Shown: positions 1-9,220, counted from the first letter of the stretch. The stretch is 64,000 bases of DNA from Streptococcaceae bacterium (GCA_022484805.1 JAKVKP010000003.1:1-64000), one strand, 5' to 3'. Program-made: numbers and translations. The notes: generated by a model not told the origin, from the letters alone.

Positions 1-560
1 GCAATATACTCAACTTTGGATTTCAAGGCTTCGTTCGGATAAGGGTCATACGCAACAATTTTTGAGCCAAAACCTTTAAGTTGTTCAATAACAGTTTGAC
101 CAATCCTGCCCGTGCCGACAATTCCAATGGTCATATTTCTCATTTCTCTTCCTTGATATTGAAGTAATGAATAATCTTTTACTTCACAGTGCTTAATTAC
201 ATATTTAGCTTTTCTAAGCGACATCATCATAAGCATAATTGTAAAATCTGCCACACTATTTGATGAATATGTAATATTATTTACCTTAATATTAAGTTCT
301 GCAGCCAGCTCTAGTGGAATATGTTCATACCCTATTGTTCTAGTGATAATTAATTCAACACCATTCTCAGCTAATTTTATAAGCGACTCTTTGGAAAGAG
401 GGGTTGCAACCATTGAAATACATCTATATCCCTTCGAAAGATCAATATTTTCAATAACTGGTGGATCAGGACAAAAAGCAATTTCTATATTTTTTTCATG
501 CTGCCAAAGATTAAAAAATTCTTTCTCATCATCTCGTGCTCCGTATACAAATAAATCCAT
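1..560 (-). CDS. VanH-like D-2-hydroxyacid dehydrogenase, partial at window edge
   Basis: NAD-dependent reduction of a 2-keto acid to the D-2-hydroxyacid (D-lactate dehydrogenase/VanH branch). About 186 residues are visible from the ATG at 560; the C-terminal part lies outside the window. The stretch TRTIGYEHIPLELAAE followed by NNITYSSNSVADFTIMLMMM is typical of the substrate domain of D-LDH/VanH, and TIGIVGTGRIGQTV is the start of the Rossmann NAD fold. The catalytic His and Glu regions are not in view. A GGGAG ribosome site sits about 8 bp upstream. It starts 20 bp after the SDR gene, so it is the last visible gene of the glycyl-radical operon. In that setting it may reduce the keto acid produced by the neighbouring aminotransferase; that role is inferred. 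Confidence 0.82.
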   Translation of the reverse strand, partial: MDLFVYGARDDEKEFFNLWQHEKNIEIAFCPDPPVIENIDLSKGYRCISMVATPLSKESLIKLAENGVELIITRTIGYEHIPLELAAELNIKVNNITYSSNSVADFTIMLMMMSLRKAKYVIKHCEVKDYSLLQYQGREMRNMTIGIVGTGRIGQTVIEQLKGFGSKIVAYDPYPNEALKSKVEYI

Positions 561-580
561 TATTATTCTCCCTCACTCGT

Positions 581-1348
581 TTATGACCAACCACCAAATG
601 CAGTCCATCCACCATCCACGGTGATTACCGTCCCAGTGATATAACTTGCCTCATCAGAAGCTAAAAATGCTGTAGCATTAGCCACTTCTTCAGCAGTCCC
701 GTACCTTCTCATTGGAGTTCTTCTAATAATATCTTCATCTGAATATCCCCCGTCCGATTGATCTAATTCATCTAAATTCGTTTTAATATAACCTGGAGCT
801 ACTTGATTTACTCGAATATTATCTGGTGCCCATTCAACAGCTAAAACATTGGTTAAACCTTTTAAACCACTTTTAGTAGAGCTATATGCCGCCCTGCCAC
901 CAGTAAAAACTTGTCCAAATATTGAACCAATGTTAATAATTACACCACCATTATTATCTTTAAAATAATTACCAACAGCTTTAGATGTTATAAAGTAACC
1001 AGCCAAATTGGTATCTAATACCCTTTTATATTCATCCACTTTTAATTCATATGAAGGTGCAATCCGATTAATACCAGCATTATTAATTAAAATATTTACA
1101 GTTCCAAATGAGGAAACTGCTCCTTGAACTAGTTTTTCAGCACCAGATTCGGTTGAAACATCTGCACCAATTCCGATAACAGATTTAAATCCTTGATCAA
1201 TAAATCTTTTTACTGTTTCGTCTACTCTTGATTGACTACGTGAATTTAAGACTACTTTTGCACCTTCTATAAGAAATTTTTCAGCAATTGCTTCCCCAAT
1301 TCCCATACTTGATCCAGTAATTATTACTACTTTATCCAATAGTTTCAT
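581..1348 (-). CDS. SDR-family NAD(P)-dependent oxidoreductase
   Basis: Classical short-chain dehydrogenase/reductase of 255 residues. Visible motifs: cofactor site TGSSMGIGEA, NNAG structural motif, catalytic Ser in IINIGSIFG, YSSTK active site (Tyr/Lys), and a C-terminal TVDGGW. It oxidises or reduces an alcohol/carbonyl; substrate unknown, closest to gluconate 5-dehydrogenase/3-oxoacyl-ACP-reductase-like members. I start it at the ATG at 1348, which has an AAGGG site 9 bp upstream, rather than at the in-frame ATG at 1378. It sits between the aminotransferase and the D-2-hydroxyacid dehydrogenase in the operon. An aldehyde or hydroxyacid intermediate of the pathway is the likely substrate (inference). 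Confidence 0.88.
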   Translation of the reverse strand: MKLLDKVVIITGSSMGIGEAIAEKFLIEGAKVVLNSRSQSRVDETVKRFIDQGFKSVIGIGADVSTESGAEKLVQGAVSSFGTVNILINNAGINRIAPSYELKVDEYKRVLDTNLAGYFITSKAVGNYFKDNNGGVIINIGSIFGQVFTGGRAAYSSTKSGLKGLTNVLAVEWAPDNIRVNQVAPGYIKTNLDELDQSDGGYSDEDIIRRTPMRRYGTAEEVANATAFLASDEASYITGTVITVDGGWTAFGGWS

Positions 1349-1400
1349 ATTCAAAATCCCTTCTTTGATTTTATCCATAACAAGCGCTTAATTTGTATTG

Positions 1401-2582
1401 TTACTTAATCGCATTACTCGTGAAATGATGAATCATAAAATGACGTATCCTTTTCAATCCTTCTTTGGTAATTTCCGGATCAGAAACGTAACTCATTCTC
1501 ACAAAACCTTCTCCTGCTTCACCAAATCCTGAACCCGGTACTAAAACAACGCCTGTCTCTTTTAGTAATTGAATTGCAAAATTTTCAGAAGACATTTCTG
1601 TTTTGCTAATATTAATAAATGCATAAAATGCTCCCTGAGGTATAATACAACTCAACAAAGGAATTGAATCAATTTCTTGAACAACCAATTCTCGATTAAT
1701 TGCATATTGGGCAATCATCTCTTTTAGGGTAGACTCTTCCCCTTCTAGTGCAGAAATTGCTGCATATTGAGTTGGAGTATTAACACAAGAAACTACATTT
1801 TCCTGTATTTTTATCGCCTGCTTGACAATATGATTTGGACCTAATATAAATCCACAGCGCCATCCTGTCATTGCATAAGTTTTTGAAAAACTATCAATAA
1901 TAATTGTTCGTTCCTTCATGTCTTGAACACTAGCGACTGAAAAATACGGAATAGAGCCATAAATAAAATCTTGATAGACTTCATCAGTAATTAAATATAG
2001 ATCTTTTTCTATACATAAATTTGCAATTTCCCGTAATACCTTTTCTGGAGTAACGCTTCCAGTCGGATTAGATGGTGAATTAATTAAAATAATTTTAGTT
2101 TTACTAGTAACGGCTTTTCTCAGATTATCAACATCATATTGAAACTGATCTTTTTCTAGTAAATCAACAATTACTGGCACTGCACCACACATTTCAATTT
2201 GACCAATATAATTTGAAAAGTAGGGTGCACCTAAAATCACTTCATCACCAGGATCTAAAATAACTCGTAATGATAAAAATAATGCTTCTACGCCACCTGA
2301 AGTTATCATTATTTCTGACTCTGGGTCATATTCAACATTCTTTTTTATTTTCATTTTTTCTGACAAAATTTCACGAAGCGGTAAAATTCCTGAATTTAAA
2401 GTATAATGCGTTTTTCCAGTCTCAATTGCTTCAATTGCAGCAGATGTAATGTGCTCAGCTGCAGTATAAGCAGGCTCTCCTAAACCAAAATTGATTACAT
2501 TATGCATTTTAGCTGCTAAATTAAACATTTCTCTAATTTTAGAGGACGGCATCTCCAAAATAGATGTAGAAATTTTTTTCAA
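1401..2582 (-). CDS. PLP-dependent class I/II aminotransferase
   Basis: Fold-type I aminotransferase of 393 residues. Visible: INFGLGEP near the N-terminus, NSPSNPTGS in the cofactor pocket, and the Schiff-base lysine in SFSKTYAMTGWRCGF, followed by the C-terminal substrate Arg region GEGFVRMSY. It transfers an amino group between an amino acid and a keto acid. The start is a TTG at 2582, supported by a very strong AAAGGAGGG site 7 bp upstream; no ATG serves as well. It follows the GntR regulator by 14 bp. With the amino-acid-type importer at the head of the operon it probably deaminates the imported compound, but substrate cannot be read from sequence. Confidence 0.9.
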   Translation of the reverse strand: MKKISTSILEMPSSKIREMFNLAAKMHNVINFGLGEPAYTAAEHITSAAIEAIETGKTHYTLNSGILPLREILSEKMKIKKNVEYDPESEIMITSGGVEALFLSLRVILDPGDEVILGAPYFSNYIGQIEMCGAVPVIVDLLEKDQFQYDVDNLRKAVTSKTKIILINSPSNPTGSVTPEKVLREIANLCIEKDLYLITDEVYQDFIYGSIPYFSVASVQDMKERTIIIDSFSKTYAMTGWRCGFILGPNHIVKQAIKIQENVVSCVNTPTQYAAISALEGEESTLKEMIAQYAINRELVVQEIDSIPLLSCIIPQGAFYAFINISKTEMSSENFAIQLLKETGVVLVPGSGFGEAGEGFVRMSYVSDPEITKEGLKRIRHFMIHHFTSNAIK

Positions 2583-2596
2583 ATTATTTCCCTCCT

Positions 2597-3289
2597 TTAA
2601 ACATCTAATCCGTAATCACGCATCGTATTAGATATATGTAACTCCATTGCTAGTCTGACCCCTTCAGCATTTCTAAGTTTTAAATATTCCATAATCATTA
2701 AATGATCCATATGTATTCCTTCAGTAATAAATTGCTTCATCTCACTTTGATTAAATAACTGATCTATTGCCTGATTCAACATTTTAACAATATCACCTGC
2801 AAAAGCATTATGACTTGCACTAGCTATTGCACTGTGAAATTTTCTGTTTTCAGTAATACATTCTTGACCCTTAATCAATTTCCCCTGTAAATCCTTACCA
2901 ATATCTAAAATACGTTTTAATTCCTCATCAGTAGCACGTTTAGCAGCATAAGCTGCGATATTAGGTTCAAATATTAAACGTAATTCATATAATTCTGCCA
3001 TTTGAATATGGTCATGTTTTTTTTCATCAAACACAAATATATTTTTATTGTTTTCATTATAGATAACAAATGTACCTCGACCACGCTGAATATTGACTAG
3101 ATTTTGAGTAGATAAAACAAGTAAGGATTCCCGAATTGTGCCTCGGGAAACATTAAACATTTCAGCTAATGTACTCTCACTTGGTAATTTTTCACCATGT
3201 TTGTACTCTTTTTTCTTAACAATTGAATCTCGGATTATTTCAATAATCTCGTCTTTTGTTGTTTTTTTATATTTGCTATAATTAACCAT
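2597..3289 (-). CDS. GntR/FadR-family transcriptional regulator
   Basis: 230-residue regulator: an N-terminal winged helix (about residues 9-75, with KLPSESTLAEMFNVSRGTIRESL) and a C-terminal all-helical FCD ligand domain. Metal/ligand histidines typical of FCD are visible in NRKFHSAIA, GIHMDHLM and ELHISNTM. FadR-type regulators commonly repress the catabolic operon they sit in and respond to its substrate or product. It lies in the middle of the operon between the glycyl-radical activase and the aminotransferase. A TTGT-TTG-ACAA palindrome that fits the FadR-family consensus TNGTNNNACNA lies upstream of the first gene (8926-8936); a second, less symmetric match overlaps this gene's own start (3289-3299). 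Confidence 0.9.
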   Translation of the reverse strand: MVNYSKYKKTTKDEIIEIIRDSIVKKKEYKHGEKLPSESTLAEMFNVSRGTIRESLLVLSTQNLVNIQRGRGTFVIYNENNKNIFVFDEKKHDHIQMAELYELRLIFEPNIAAYAAKRATDEELKRILDIGKDLQGKLIKGQECITENRKFHSAIASASHNAFAGDIVKMLNQAIDQLFNQSEMKQFITEGIHMDHLMIMEYLKLRNAEGVRLAMELHISNTMRDYGLDV

Positions 3290-3330
3290 GGTATTACTAT
3301 TCCTCTCCGATTTGAATAACTATAAAACAA

Positions 3331-4257
3331 TTACTCAAAGCCTAAAATTTTAGCTTGTATACCAGAATTTATAAAATCATTTTGAATTTTTAATAATTTC
3401 TCATCGGTTGGGGTCTCAAAACGTTTCTGCTTCACTCCCATTTCTTTAGATTTTGACAAGCCCATTGAATGATAGGGTAAAATCTCTATTTTTTTAAGCT
3501 GCAGTATATTAAGAAAATTAATTGCCTTTTGAATATCGACATCACAGTCATTTACTCCCGAAATTAATGGCATTCGAATTAAAATTTTTTCATAAATATC
3601 TTTTGCATTCGCTAATTTACGTAAATTCTCTAAAACACGTTGATTACTCACCCCTACATATTTTTTATGTTTTTCATCATCCATCATTTTTAGATCATAT
3701 AAAATATTTTGTGAATCTTTTGCTAATATATATAAGTTTTCAAAATTGCCAAAACCACTCGTTTCCAAAGTCACTGCAATATTTTTTCTCACACATTCCA
3801 ACAAAATTGCATAGGCAAATTCTGGATTAAATAAAATTTCTCCGCCACTTAAAGTAATTCCACCATCGGTATTTTCATAAAATGTTCTATCCCTCTCAAA
3901 TAATGTCATAATTTCTGGCAAACTAATTTTTTTTCCTGATAATCTAATTGCACCAGAACAACAAATCTCTTCACATAGTCCACATCCGGTGCATTTAGAT
4001 TGATCAATCCTCAGTTGACCTTTTTTCATGACTAGTGCACCACTTGGACAAACCTTGACACAATCTCCACAAAGAATACATTTTTTTTTGTTATATAATA
4101 CAGAAAGATTTGGCGAAATTAATTCAGGATTATGACACCATGAACATTTCAAAGGACAGCCTTTTAAAAACAACGTAGTCCTTATTCCATTGCCATCTTC
4201 AGTTGAAAATCTTTGAAATCCTCCAATACAACCATTCGATTTTTCTTTCATATACAT
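3331..4257 (-). CDS. Glycyl-radical enzyme activating protein (radical SAM)
   Basis: 308-residue radical SAM activase. The SAM-binding 4Fe-4S motif CxxxCxxC is seen as GCPLKCSWCHNPE near residue 35. Two further ferredoxin-type clusters follow (CILCGDCVKVCPSGA and CTGCGLCEEICCSGA), as in activases of the diol-dehydratase/CutC/HPAD class and unlike the short pyruvate formate-lyase activase. It abstracts a hydrogen from the glycine of the partner enzyme to make the glycyl radical under anaerobic conditions. It lies 14 bp downstream of that partner gene, the usual pairing. There is no sign of truncation. Confidence 0.94.
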   Translation of the reverse strand: MYMKEKSNGCIGGFQRFSTEDGNGIRTTLFLKGCPLKCSWCHNPELISPNLSVLYNKKKCILCGDCVKVCPSGALVMKKGQLRIDQSKCTGCGLCEEICCSGAIRLSGKKISLPEIMTLFERDRTFYENTDGGITLSGGEILFNPEFAYAILLECVRKNIAVTLETSGFGNFENLYILAKDSQNILYDLKMMDDEKHKKYVGVSNQRVLENLRKLANAKDIYEKILIRMPLISGVNDCDVDIQKAINFLNILQLKKIEILPYHSMGLSKSKEMGVKQKRFETPTDEKLLKIQNDFINSGIQAKILGFE

Positions 4258-4271
4258 ACCTACTATTCAAT

Positions 4272-6611
4272 TTAAACGACATGTGCGGTACGTGAAATAA
4301 TGTTATCCTGTACTTCTTTATCTAATTCAGTAAAGTAAGCAAGATAACCTGCCACACGAACAAGTAAATTTCGGTAATCCTCAGGTTTTTCTTGTGCTTT
4401 GCGCAAAGTTTTATCATCAACTACATTAATTTGGATATGTTCTCCAAAATGATCAAAATACGTTTTGATAACACCTGAAATCACTGACTTGCCTTTACTT
4501 CCTGATATACTTCTAGGATCAAATCTTAAATTAAATAAACAACCATCCTCAGCATTAATTTGATCTAACTTAGCCACAGACATAACAGTTGCAGTCGGAC
4601 CATTGACATCTCTTCCCATAACTGGGGAACAATTATCATTTAGCGGAGAATAAGCATGACGACCATCTGCACTTGCACCAACACATTTACCTTGTGAAAC
4701 GTTCATAGATTGTGATTCCACTGTTAAAGAGAATTGGCCTCCCCTAGAATCTTTATAATTCGAGAGTGTTTCTGTATAATGCTTAATAATTCGACTGCCA
4801 ATTTTATCAACATAGTCAATATCATTACCGTATTTTGGAGCTTTATTTAATAAAGTTAATCGTAGTTTTTCATTATTTTGAAAATCGTTTGTCAAAGCAT
4901 CTTTTAAATCTGTAAGAGTTATCAATTGATTCTTAAAAACTAAAGTATCTATTGCTGCAATTGCATCCGAAGTATTGCCAATACCACAAATAAAAGTACC
5001 ACTTTCACTATATTTTGCACCACCATCCTGGATTGATTTTCCACTTTCAATTGAACCATCAAGCATAATTGATGCAAAAGGCAATTCATGATATTTTTGA
5101 TGCAACTTGCCAATTTCATTATGTCCTAAAACCATCATTTCAATAAAATAATCCATCTGTTGTTCGACTGCTATTTCTAATTCTTTTAAAGAATGAAACT
5201 CACCTGTCTTTAAACCTATCTGTTGATTAGTCAACGGATCAAGGCCATTATTCAACGCAAATTCCAAACATTTTAAAGAATTAATATAACCAACTGTAGG
5301 CCGACCATCTGTATTACCTTGTGATACTGGTTCAACACAACCCATTAGTGCCCAATTTCTCGCTTCTGCCAAAGTTACCCCTTTTTTAAGCATAATTGGA
5401 ATCACTAATTTATCATTAAAAAATGCAGGCGTTGATAAACCACGTTGAATCATATCCACAGAATAATCAAATAATTCAGGCGACAAGTTATCGTGATATC
5501 TCACAGAAACGGTTGGTTGAGAAGTTTGGACTAAATCATTCGCACGTAAGACAAGATGTGATAAAAGATTTGTGGCATCCTTGCCATCTTCGGTTTGACC
5601 ACCAATAATTAAATTTTGCCAAACTGGATATCCTGCAAATGACTCACTATAAAAATCATCTCTAATTTTAATAATATCTGTCGCCTTAATGAAAAAGCAT
5701 GCAATTAACTCAACAATTTCATCTTGAGTATTTGTTCCACTAGCGATATCTTTTTCAACTAAGGCATTAAGATATTGATCAAATCGTCCAAACGATATCC
5801 CATGCCCATTGCTTTCAATTGACATAATTAAATGTAAAAACCAAACCATTTGTAATCCTTCTTGAAAATTTTTAGCAGGATTTTCTGGAACATTTCTACA
5901 TGTAGCAGCAATATTAATTAATTCATTTTTTCTTTGAATATCTGAGGATTGAGCCGCTTTTTTTTCCGCCAAATCTGCATAACGATTAGCAAATTTTATT
6001 GATGCATCAATAGAAATTAATGCACTCTCCCAAAAATTTAATTGTTGCCGTGTTGCATCATCACCATATTTTTCCATTGTTTCCTTTATTTCTTTTTTTA
6101 AACCCTTTAAACCAATTTTAATGATTTTTTGATAATTGGGAATGATATGACCAGTAGCACAATCCCGATTACCTATCGTCAAAACACCACTATTTTCAGC
6201 TTGTAAAGTTTCTTTAGGAAGAACTTTGTCAGAAAAATCTTGAAAACTTTTACCTTGCCATTTAGTTAATATTTTTTTAAGCTCCAATTTATCTTCTGGA
6301 GTAATTTGTAATGGATCCGTTTTTCGATTTTCAAAGTCATTTAAAGAATTTAAAATCCATTCCGCACTATATTCTGGAAATACAGGTGCACATCTTGGCC
6401 GATTCGTATGATTTCCTACTATTAATTCACCATCTTGAATAAAAATTGTCATATTCTTTAATATATGTTCAAGCATCTTAGCCTTTTGAATAATATTATC
6501 TTCACTTTCACAAGCTTCGTATGCTTCGGTGGAAAGTCTCGCCCGCTCAGCACTAAAACTTGGCATTGTTGCGTTTTGTTTCTCTTTTAATTTGAGTACC
6601 CTATTTGTCAT
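4272..6611 (-). CDS. Glycyl radical enzyme, substrate unknown
   Basis: 779-residue glycyl radical enzyme of the diol dehydratase/choline lyase/decarboxylase class. The thiyl-radical Cys425 and catalytic Glu427 lie in ALMGCVEPVSQG, and the radical glycine is Gly755 in LLVRVAGYLAYF near the C-terminus. The single Cys before V-E separates it from pyruvate formate-lyase, which has Cys-Cys. The start is taken at the ATG at 6611 because GGAGG lies just upstream of it, inside the region an upstream TTG (6623) would use. It cannot be assigned to CutC, glycerol dehydratase, HypD, isethionate lyase or HPAD from the residues I can read. The operon suggests an amino-acid-derived substrate. The enzyme would be oxygen-sensitive and act only in anaerobiosis. 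Confidence 0.93.
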   Translation of the reverse strand: MTNRVLKLKEKQNATMPSFSAERARLSTEAYEACESEDNIIQKAKMLEHILKNMTIFIQDGELIVGNHTNRPRCAPVFPEYSAEWILNSLNDFENRKTDPLQITPEDKLELKKILTKWQGKSFQDFSDKVLPKETLQAENSGVLTIGNRDCATGHIIPNYQKIIKIGLKGLKKEIKETMEKYGDDATRQQLNFWESALISIDASIKFANRYADLAEKKAAQSSDIQRKNELINIAATCRNVPENPAKNFQEGLQMVWFLHLIMSIESNGHGISFGRFDQYLNALVEKDIASGTNTQDEIVELIACFFIKATDIIKIRDDFYSESFAGYPVWQNLIIGGQTEDGKDATNLLSHLVLRANDLVQTSQPTVSVRYHDNLSPELFDYSVDMIQRGLSTPAFFNDKLVIPIMLKKGVTLAEARNWALMGCVEPVSQGNTDGRPTVGYINSLKCLEFALNNGLDPLTNQQIGLKTGEFHSLKELEIAVEQQMDYFIEMMVLGHNEIGKLHQKYHELPFASIMLDGSIESGKSIQDGGAKYSESGTFICGIGNTSDAIAAIDTLVFKNQLITLTDLKDALTNDFQNNEKLRLTLLNKAPKYGNDIDYVDKIGSRIIKHYTETLSNYKDSRGGQFSLTVESQSMNVSQGKCVGASADGRHAYSPLNDNCSPVMGRDVNGPTATVMSVAKLDQINAEDGCLFNLRFDPRSISGSKGKSVISGVIKTYFDHFGEHIQINVVDDKTLRKAQEKPEDYRNLLVRVAGYLAYFTELDKEVQDNIISRTAHVV

Positions 6612-6625
6612 TTTTACCTCCAAAT

Positions 6626-7333
6626 TTATGAAATGGTATTCTTTTGCTTCATGAATTTACCAAAATCTACTTCAAGTTTTTTATAAATAACTTCTACCGT
6701 TAAATTAATTGCCCAATAAAATAATCCAGCAACTAAGTATGCTTCAAAATAATTTAAATTCTCACTTCCCAAACTTTTGGCTTTTCCTGTAATATCCATG
6801 ACCATAACCATATAGCTTAAAGAGGAATCTTTAATTAATTGAGCAGTTGAATTTTGAAAATTAGGTAATGCAACAACAAAGGCCTGTGGTAATATTACTC
6901 GCTTCATTGTGAGAAATCTATTTTCCCCAATAGAATAACTTGCTTCGTATTGTCCATGATCAATAGAGAGAATTGCTGGTCTAATCACCTCAGAGAAAAT
7001 AGCAATATAATTGATTGTTAGAGCAGAGATGGCAAAAACTAACGGATTAATGTTAATAACTTTTTCGCTATTGGTAATTTGCTGAATTAGTAATGGAATT
7101 GCAAAAAAAGAAATATAAAGTTGAACCATAATAGGGATGCCCCTAATAAATGTAACAAGTCCTGAAAATAATTTTGCTATAATCGGCACCTTAAGTATTC
7201 TTGTTATTGCTACAATAAAACCAATTACAATGGATAATAATAAAGAGATACCAACCATTAATAAGGTAACTGGAACAGCAGATAACAACTTTTCAGCACA
7301 TTCACTCATAAAGGAAAAATCTAAATTACTCAT
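6626..7333 (-). CDS. Amino-acid-type ABC transporter permease (first)
   Basis: 235-residue integral membrane protein of the HisM/GlnP polar-amino-acid permease family with about five hydrophobic segments. The cytoplasmic coupling (EAA) loop that contacts the ATPase is seen as YSIGENRFLTMKRVILPQAF. The next gene is another permease of the same family, so they probably form a heterodimer. It ends 14 bp before the glycyl radical enzyme gene, which ties the importer to the catabolic genes. The ribosome site is weak (AGAGAG). Which amino acid or analogue is carried is not evident. Confidence 0.9.
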   Translation of the reverse strand: MSNLDFSFMSECAEKLLSAVPVTLLMVGISLLLSIVIGFIVAITRILKVPIIAKLFSGLVTFIRGIPIMVQLYISFFAIPLLIQQITNSEKVININPLVFAISALTINYIAIFSEVIRPAILSIDHGQYEASYSIGENRFLTMKRVILPQAFVVALPNFQNSTAQLIKDSSLSYMVMVMDITGKAKSLGSENLNYFEAYLVAGLFYWAINLTVEVIYKKLEVDFGKFMKQKNTIS

Positions 7334-7370
7334 AAGCTAAACTCTCTTTCTTCAATATTATTCAAATTTT

Positions 7371-8084
7371 TCAAGTTAAATGAGGTGTTTTTTCAGTAAC
7401 AAATTCCTTATTCAACAATCTATTAATAATAAATAGAAGTTTTTCAACAATAAAACATAAAATAAAATAAATAAGTGCTACAGCACAAAATATTCCTAAT
7501 TGGCCTACACCTAGCTCACTTGATGCAAACTGATTCCCTTTTCCCATAATATCTACCACACCTACTGCAAAAGCTAAGGAAGTTGCTTTAAGTGAATCAA
7601 TAATTGTATTTGTCATACTTGCATACGCAATCTTAAATCCTTGTGGTAATATAACTCTACGGAATATCATTAATGGTTTCATATTAATCGAAATTGCCGC
7701 TTCTATTTGCCCCTTATCAATCCCTAAATATGCACTTCTGTATATTTCACTAAAAAAGACAGAAATATTAATCACATATGCAATAATTACAAAGTAAATT
7801 GGGTTCCATCTGCTTGCTGTGATACCCAACGGAAGCAATAATTTTGGTAAGCCAAAATAAACAATAAATAACTGAATCAAAAGTGGTGTCCCACGTATAT
7901 AAGAAATTAAAAGAGCAAAAATACCGTTAATAACTTTTCCATATTTAATACGCAAATAGACAATTAATAATCCAACAAAAATACTAGTCATATTTATTAC
8001 AATAAATAAGAAAATTGTTAATGGTAAAGCGGAAATTAATAATGGAATTGCATCAATAAATCGAGCAATATTTTGATTGTTCAT
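7371..8084 (-). CDS. Amino-acid-type ABC transporter permease (second)
   Basis: 237-residue polar-amino-acid ABC permease, paralogous to the gene at 6626-7333. The EAA loop is AISINMKPLMIFRRVILPQGF. It has several hydrophobic helices; the first segment (residues about 10-40) is followed by the RIKYGKV cytoplasmic turn. A TAGGAG site precedes the ATG. It lies 26 bp after the ATPase gene and 37 bp before the other permease. No solute-binding domain is fused to either permease, unlike GlnP of many lactic acid bacteria, which carries binding domains at its N-terminus. Confidence 0.9.
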   Translation of the reverse strand: MNNQNIARFIDAIPLLISALPLTIFLFIVINMTSIFVGLLIVYLRIKYGKVINGIFALLISYIRGTPLLIQLFIVYFGLPKLLLPLGITASRWNPIYFVIIAYVINISVFFSEIYRSAYLGIDKGQIEAAISINMKPLMIFRRVILPQGFKIAYASMTNTIIDSLKATSLAFAVGVVDIMGKGNQFASSELGVGQLGIFCAVALIYFILCFIVEKLLFIINRLLNKEFVTEKTPHLT

Positions 8085-8110
8085 ATTAAACAGCTCCTAT
8101 ATCATTGTGA

Positions 8111-8887
8111 TTATTTTTTTTGTTCACAAATACCATCCATAGATGCTTCAAATCCTTTTTCAATCTTGTTTAAAAAGAATTGAGTTCTAGGCTTTTGTGG
8201 ATTATCTATTACCTGTTTTGCGGGTCCCGTTTCAAGAACATAACCATCTGCCATAAAAATAACATTATCGGCAACTTCCCTGGCAAAATCAATTTCATGA
8301 GTCACAACTATCATTGTTACACCGGATTGAGCAATTTCAACCATAGTCTGTAAAACTTCATTAACTAATTCCGGATCCAATGCCGAGGTAGGTTCATCAA
8401 ATAAAATAACGTCTGGTTCTAAAACCATAGCTCGAGCAATACTAACACGTTGCTGCTGTCCACCAGATAATTGACAAGGGTAATAATCTAAACGTTCTCC
8501 AAGTCCTACCTTTTTTAAGGCAGCAATACTTTTTTCTCGTGCAACATCTTTTTTTATTTTTTTTACAAATACTAGTCCTTCCATAACGTTTTCTAGCGCT
8601 GTCATATTGTTAAATAAATTAAAACTTTGAAAAACAAATGCAGTTTTATTACGCAACTTATAAATTTCATTTTTTTCAACCTTTTCACAATTAACTTTCA
8701 CATCACCGATTGAAATCATACCTTGATTAGCGTGCTCTAAAAAATTAATACAGCGCAATAATGTTGTTTTCCCCGATCCACTTGGGCCTAATATTGCTGT
8801 AACCTTACCCTTTTCAACATTTAATGTCACATCGCGCAGCACTTCTGTATTATGAAAAGATTTTTTTAAGTTTTCTATTTTAATCAT
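8111..8887 (-). CDS. Amino-acid-type ABC transporter ATP-binding protein
   Basis: 258-residue ATPase of the GlnQ/HisP family: Walker A GPSGSGKTT, Q-loop FVFQSFNLF, signature LSGGQQQRVSIARAM, Walker B VILFDEPTSALDPE, and the switch His in VVTHEIDF. It energises import with the two permeases that follow. It is the first gene of the minus-strand operon, with an AAAGGAGTG ribosome site. No solute-binding protein gene is found in the roughly 1.1 kb upstream, so the importer as seen here lacks its extracytoplasmic receptor, which is probably encoded beyond the left window edge or elsewhere. Confidence 0.93.
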   Translation of the reverse strand: MIKIENLKKSFHNTEVLRDVTLNVEKGKVTAILGPSGSGKTTLLRCINFLEHANQGMISIGDVKVNCEKVEKNEIYKLRNKTAFVFQSFNLFNNMTALENVMEGLVFVKKIKKDVAREKSIAALKKVGLGERLDYYPCQLSGGQQQRVSIARAMVLEPDVILFDEPTSALDPELVNEVLQTMVEIAQSGVTMIVVTHEIDFAREVADNVIFMADGYVLETGPAKQVIDNPQKPRTQFFLNKIEKGFEASMDGICEQKK

Positions 8888-8925
8888 TTATTCACTCCTT
8901 TTAAAACATCCAACAACATACCAAC

Positions 8926-8936
8926 TTGTTTGACAA
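8926..8936. promoter_or_regulatory. Putative FadR/GntR-type operator
   Basis: TTGTTTGACAA, a palindrome with 4-bp arms and a 3-bp centre, exactly fits the FadR-subfamily consensus TNGTNNNACNA. It lies 39-49 bp upstream of the first gene of the operon that encodes a FadR-type regulator. The consensus has six fixed bases, so chance matches are expected in 64 kb; the position is what makes this one credible. No well-spaced -35/-10 pair was found nearby. Confidence 0.5.
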
Positions 8937-9220
8937 ATATTTCTTGAATTCAATACTATAGTTAAAAATCTTTTCATGCACTACTGTTCTGAATATTCTG
9001 AATATTATTACAAAAAAATCGCTTTCTTCGTAATTAAAATAAGTTGAAAACGCTATTTATATTATTTAATTAGATATATACTCTTAGTAATAAATAAATT
9101 AATAAACTATTTAGACTTATATTGTTATTTAAATCAATCGGAAAAATATTAAAGAAAAGTAAATATTTTTATATTTTTTTAAATAATAGATTATTATGTT
9201 CAGCCTGCTATTAATTGAAT

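Noticed and set aside
343-624. Plus-strand open frame of 93 codons
   Set aside because: It lies antisense to the D-2-hydroxyacid dehydrogenase and SDR genes, with no ribosome site.
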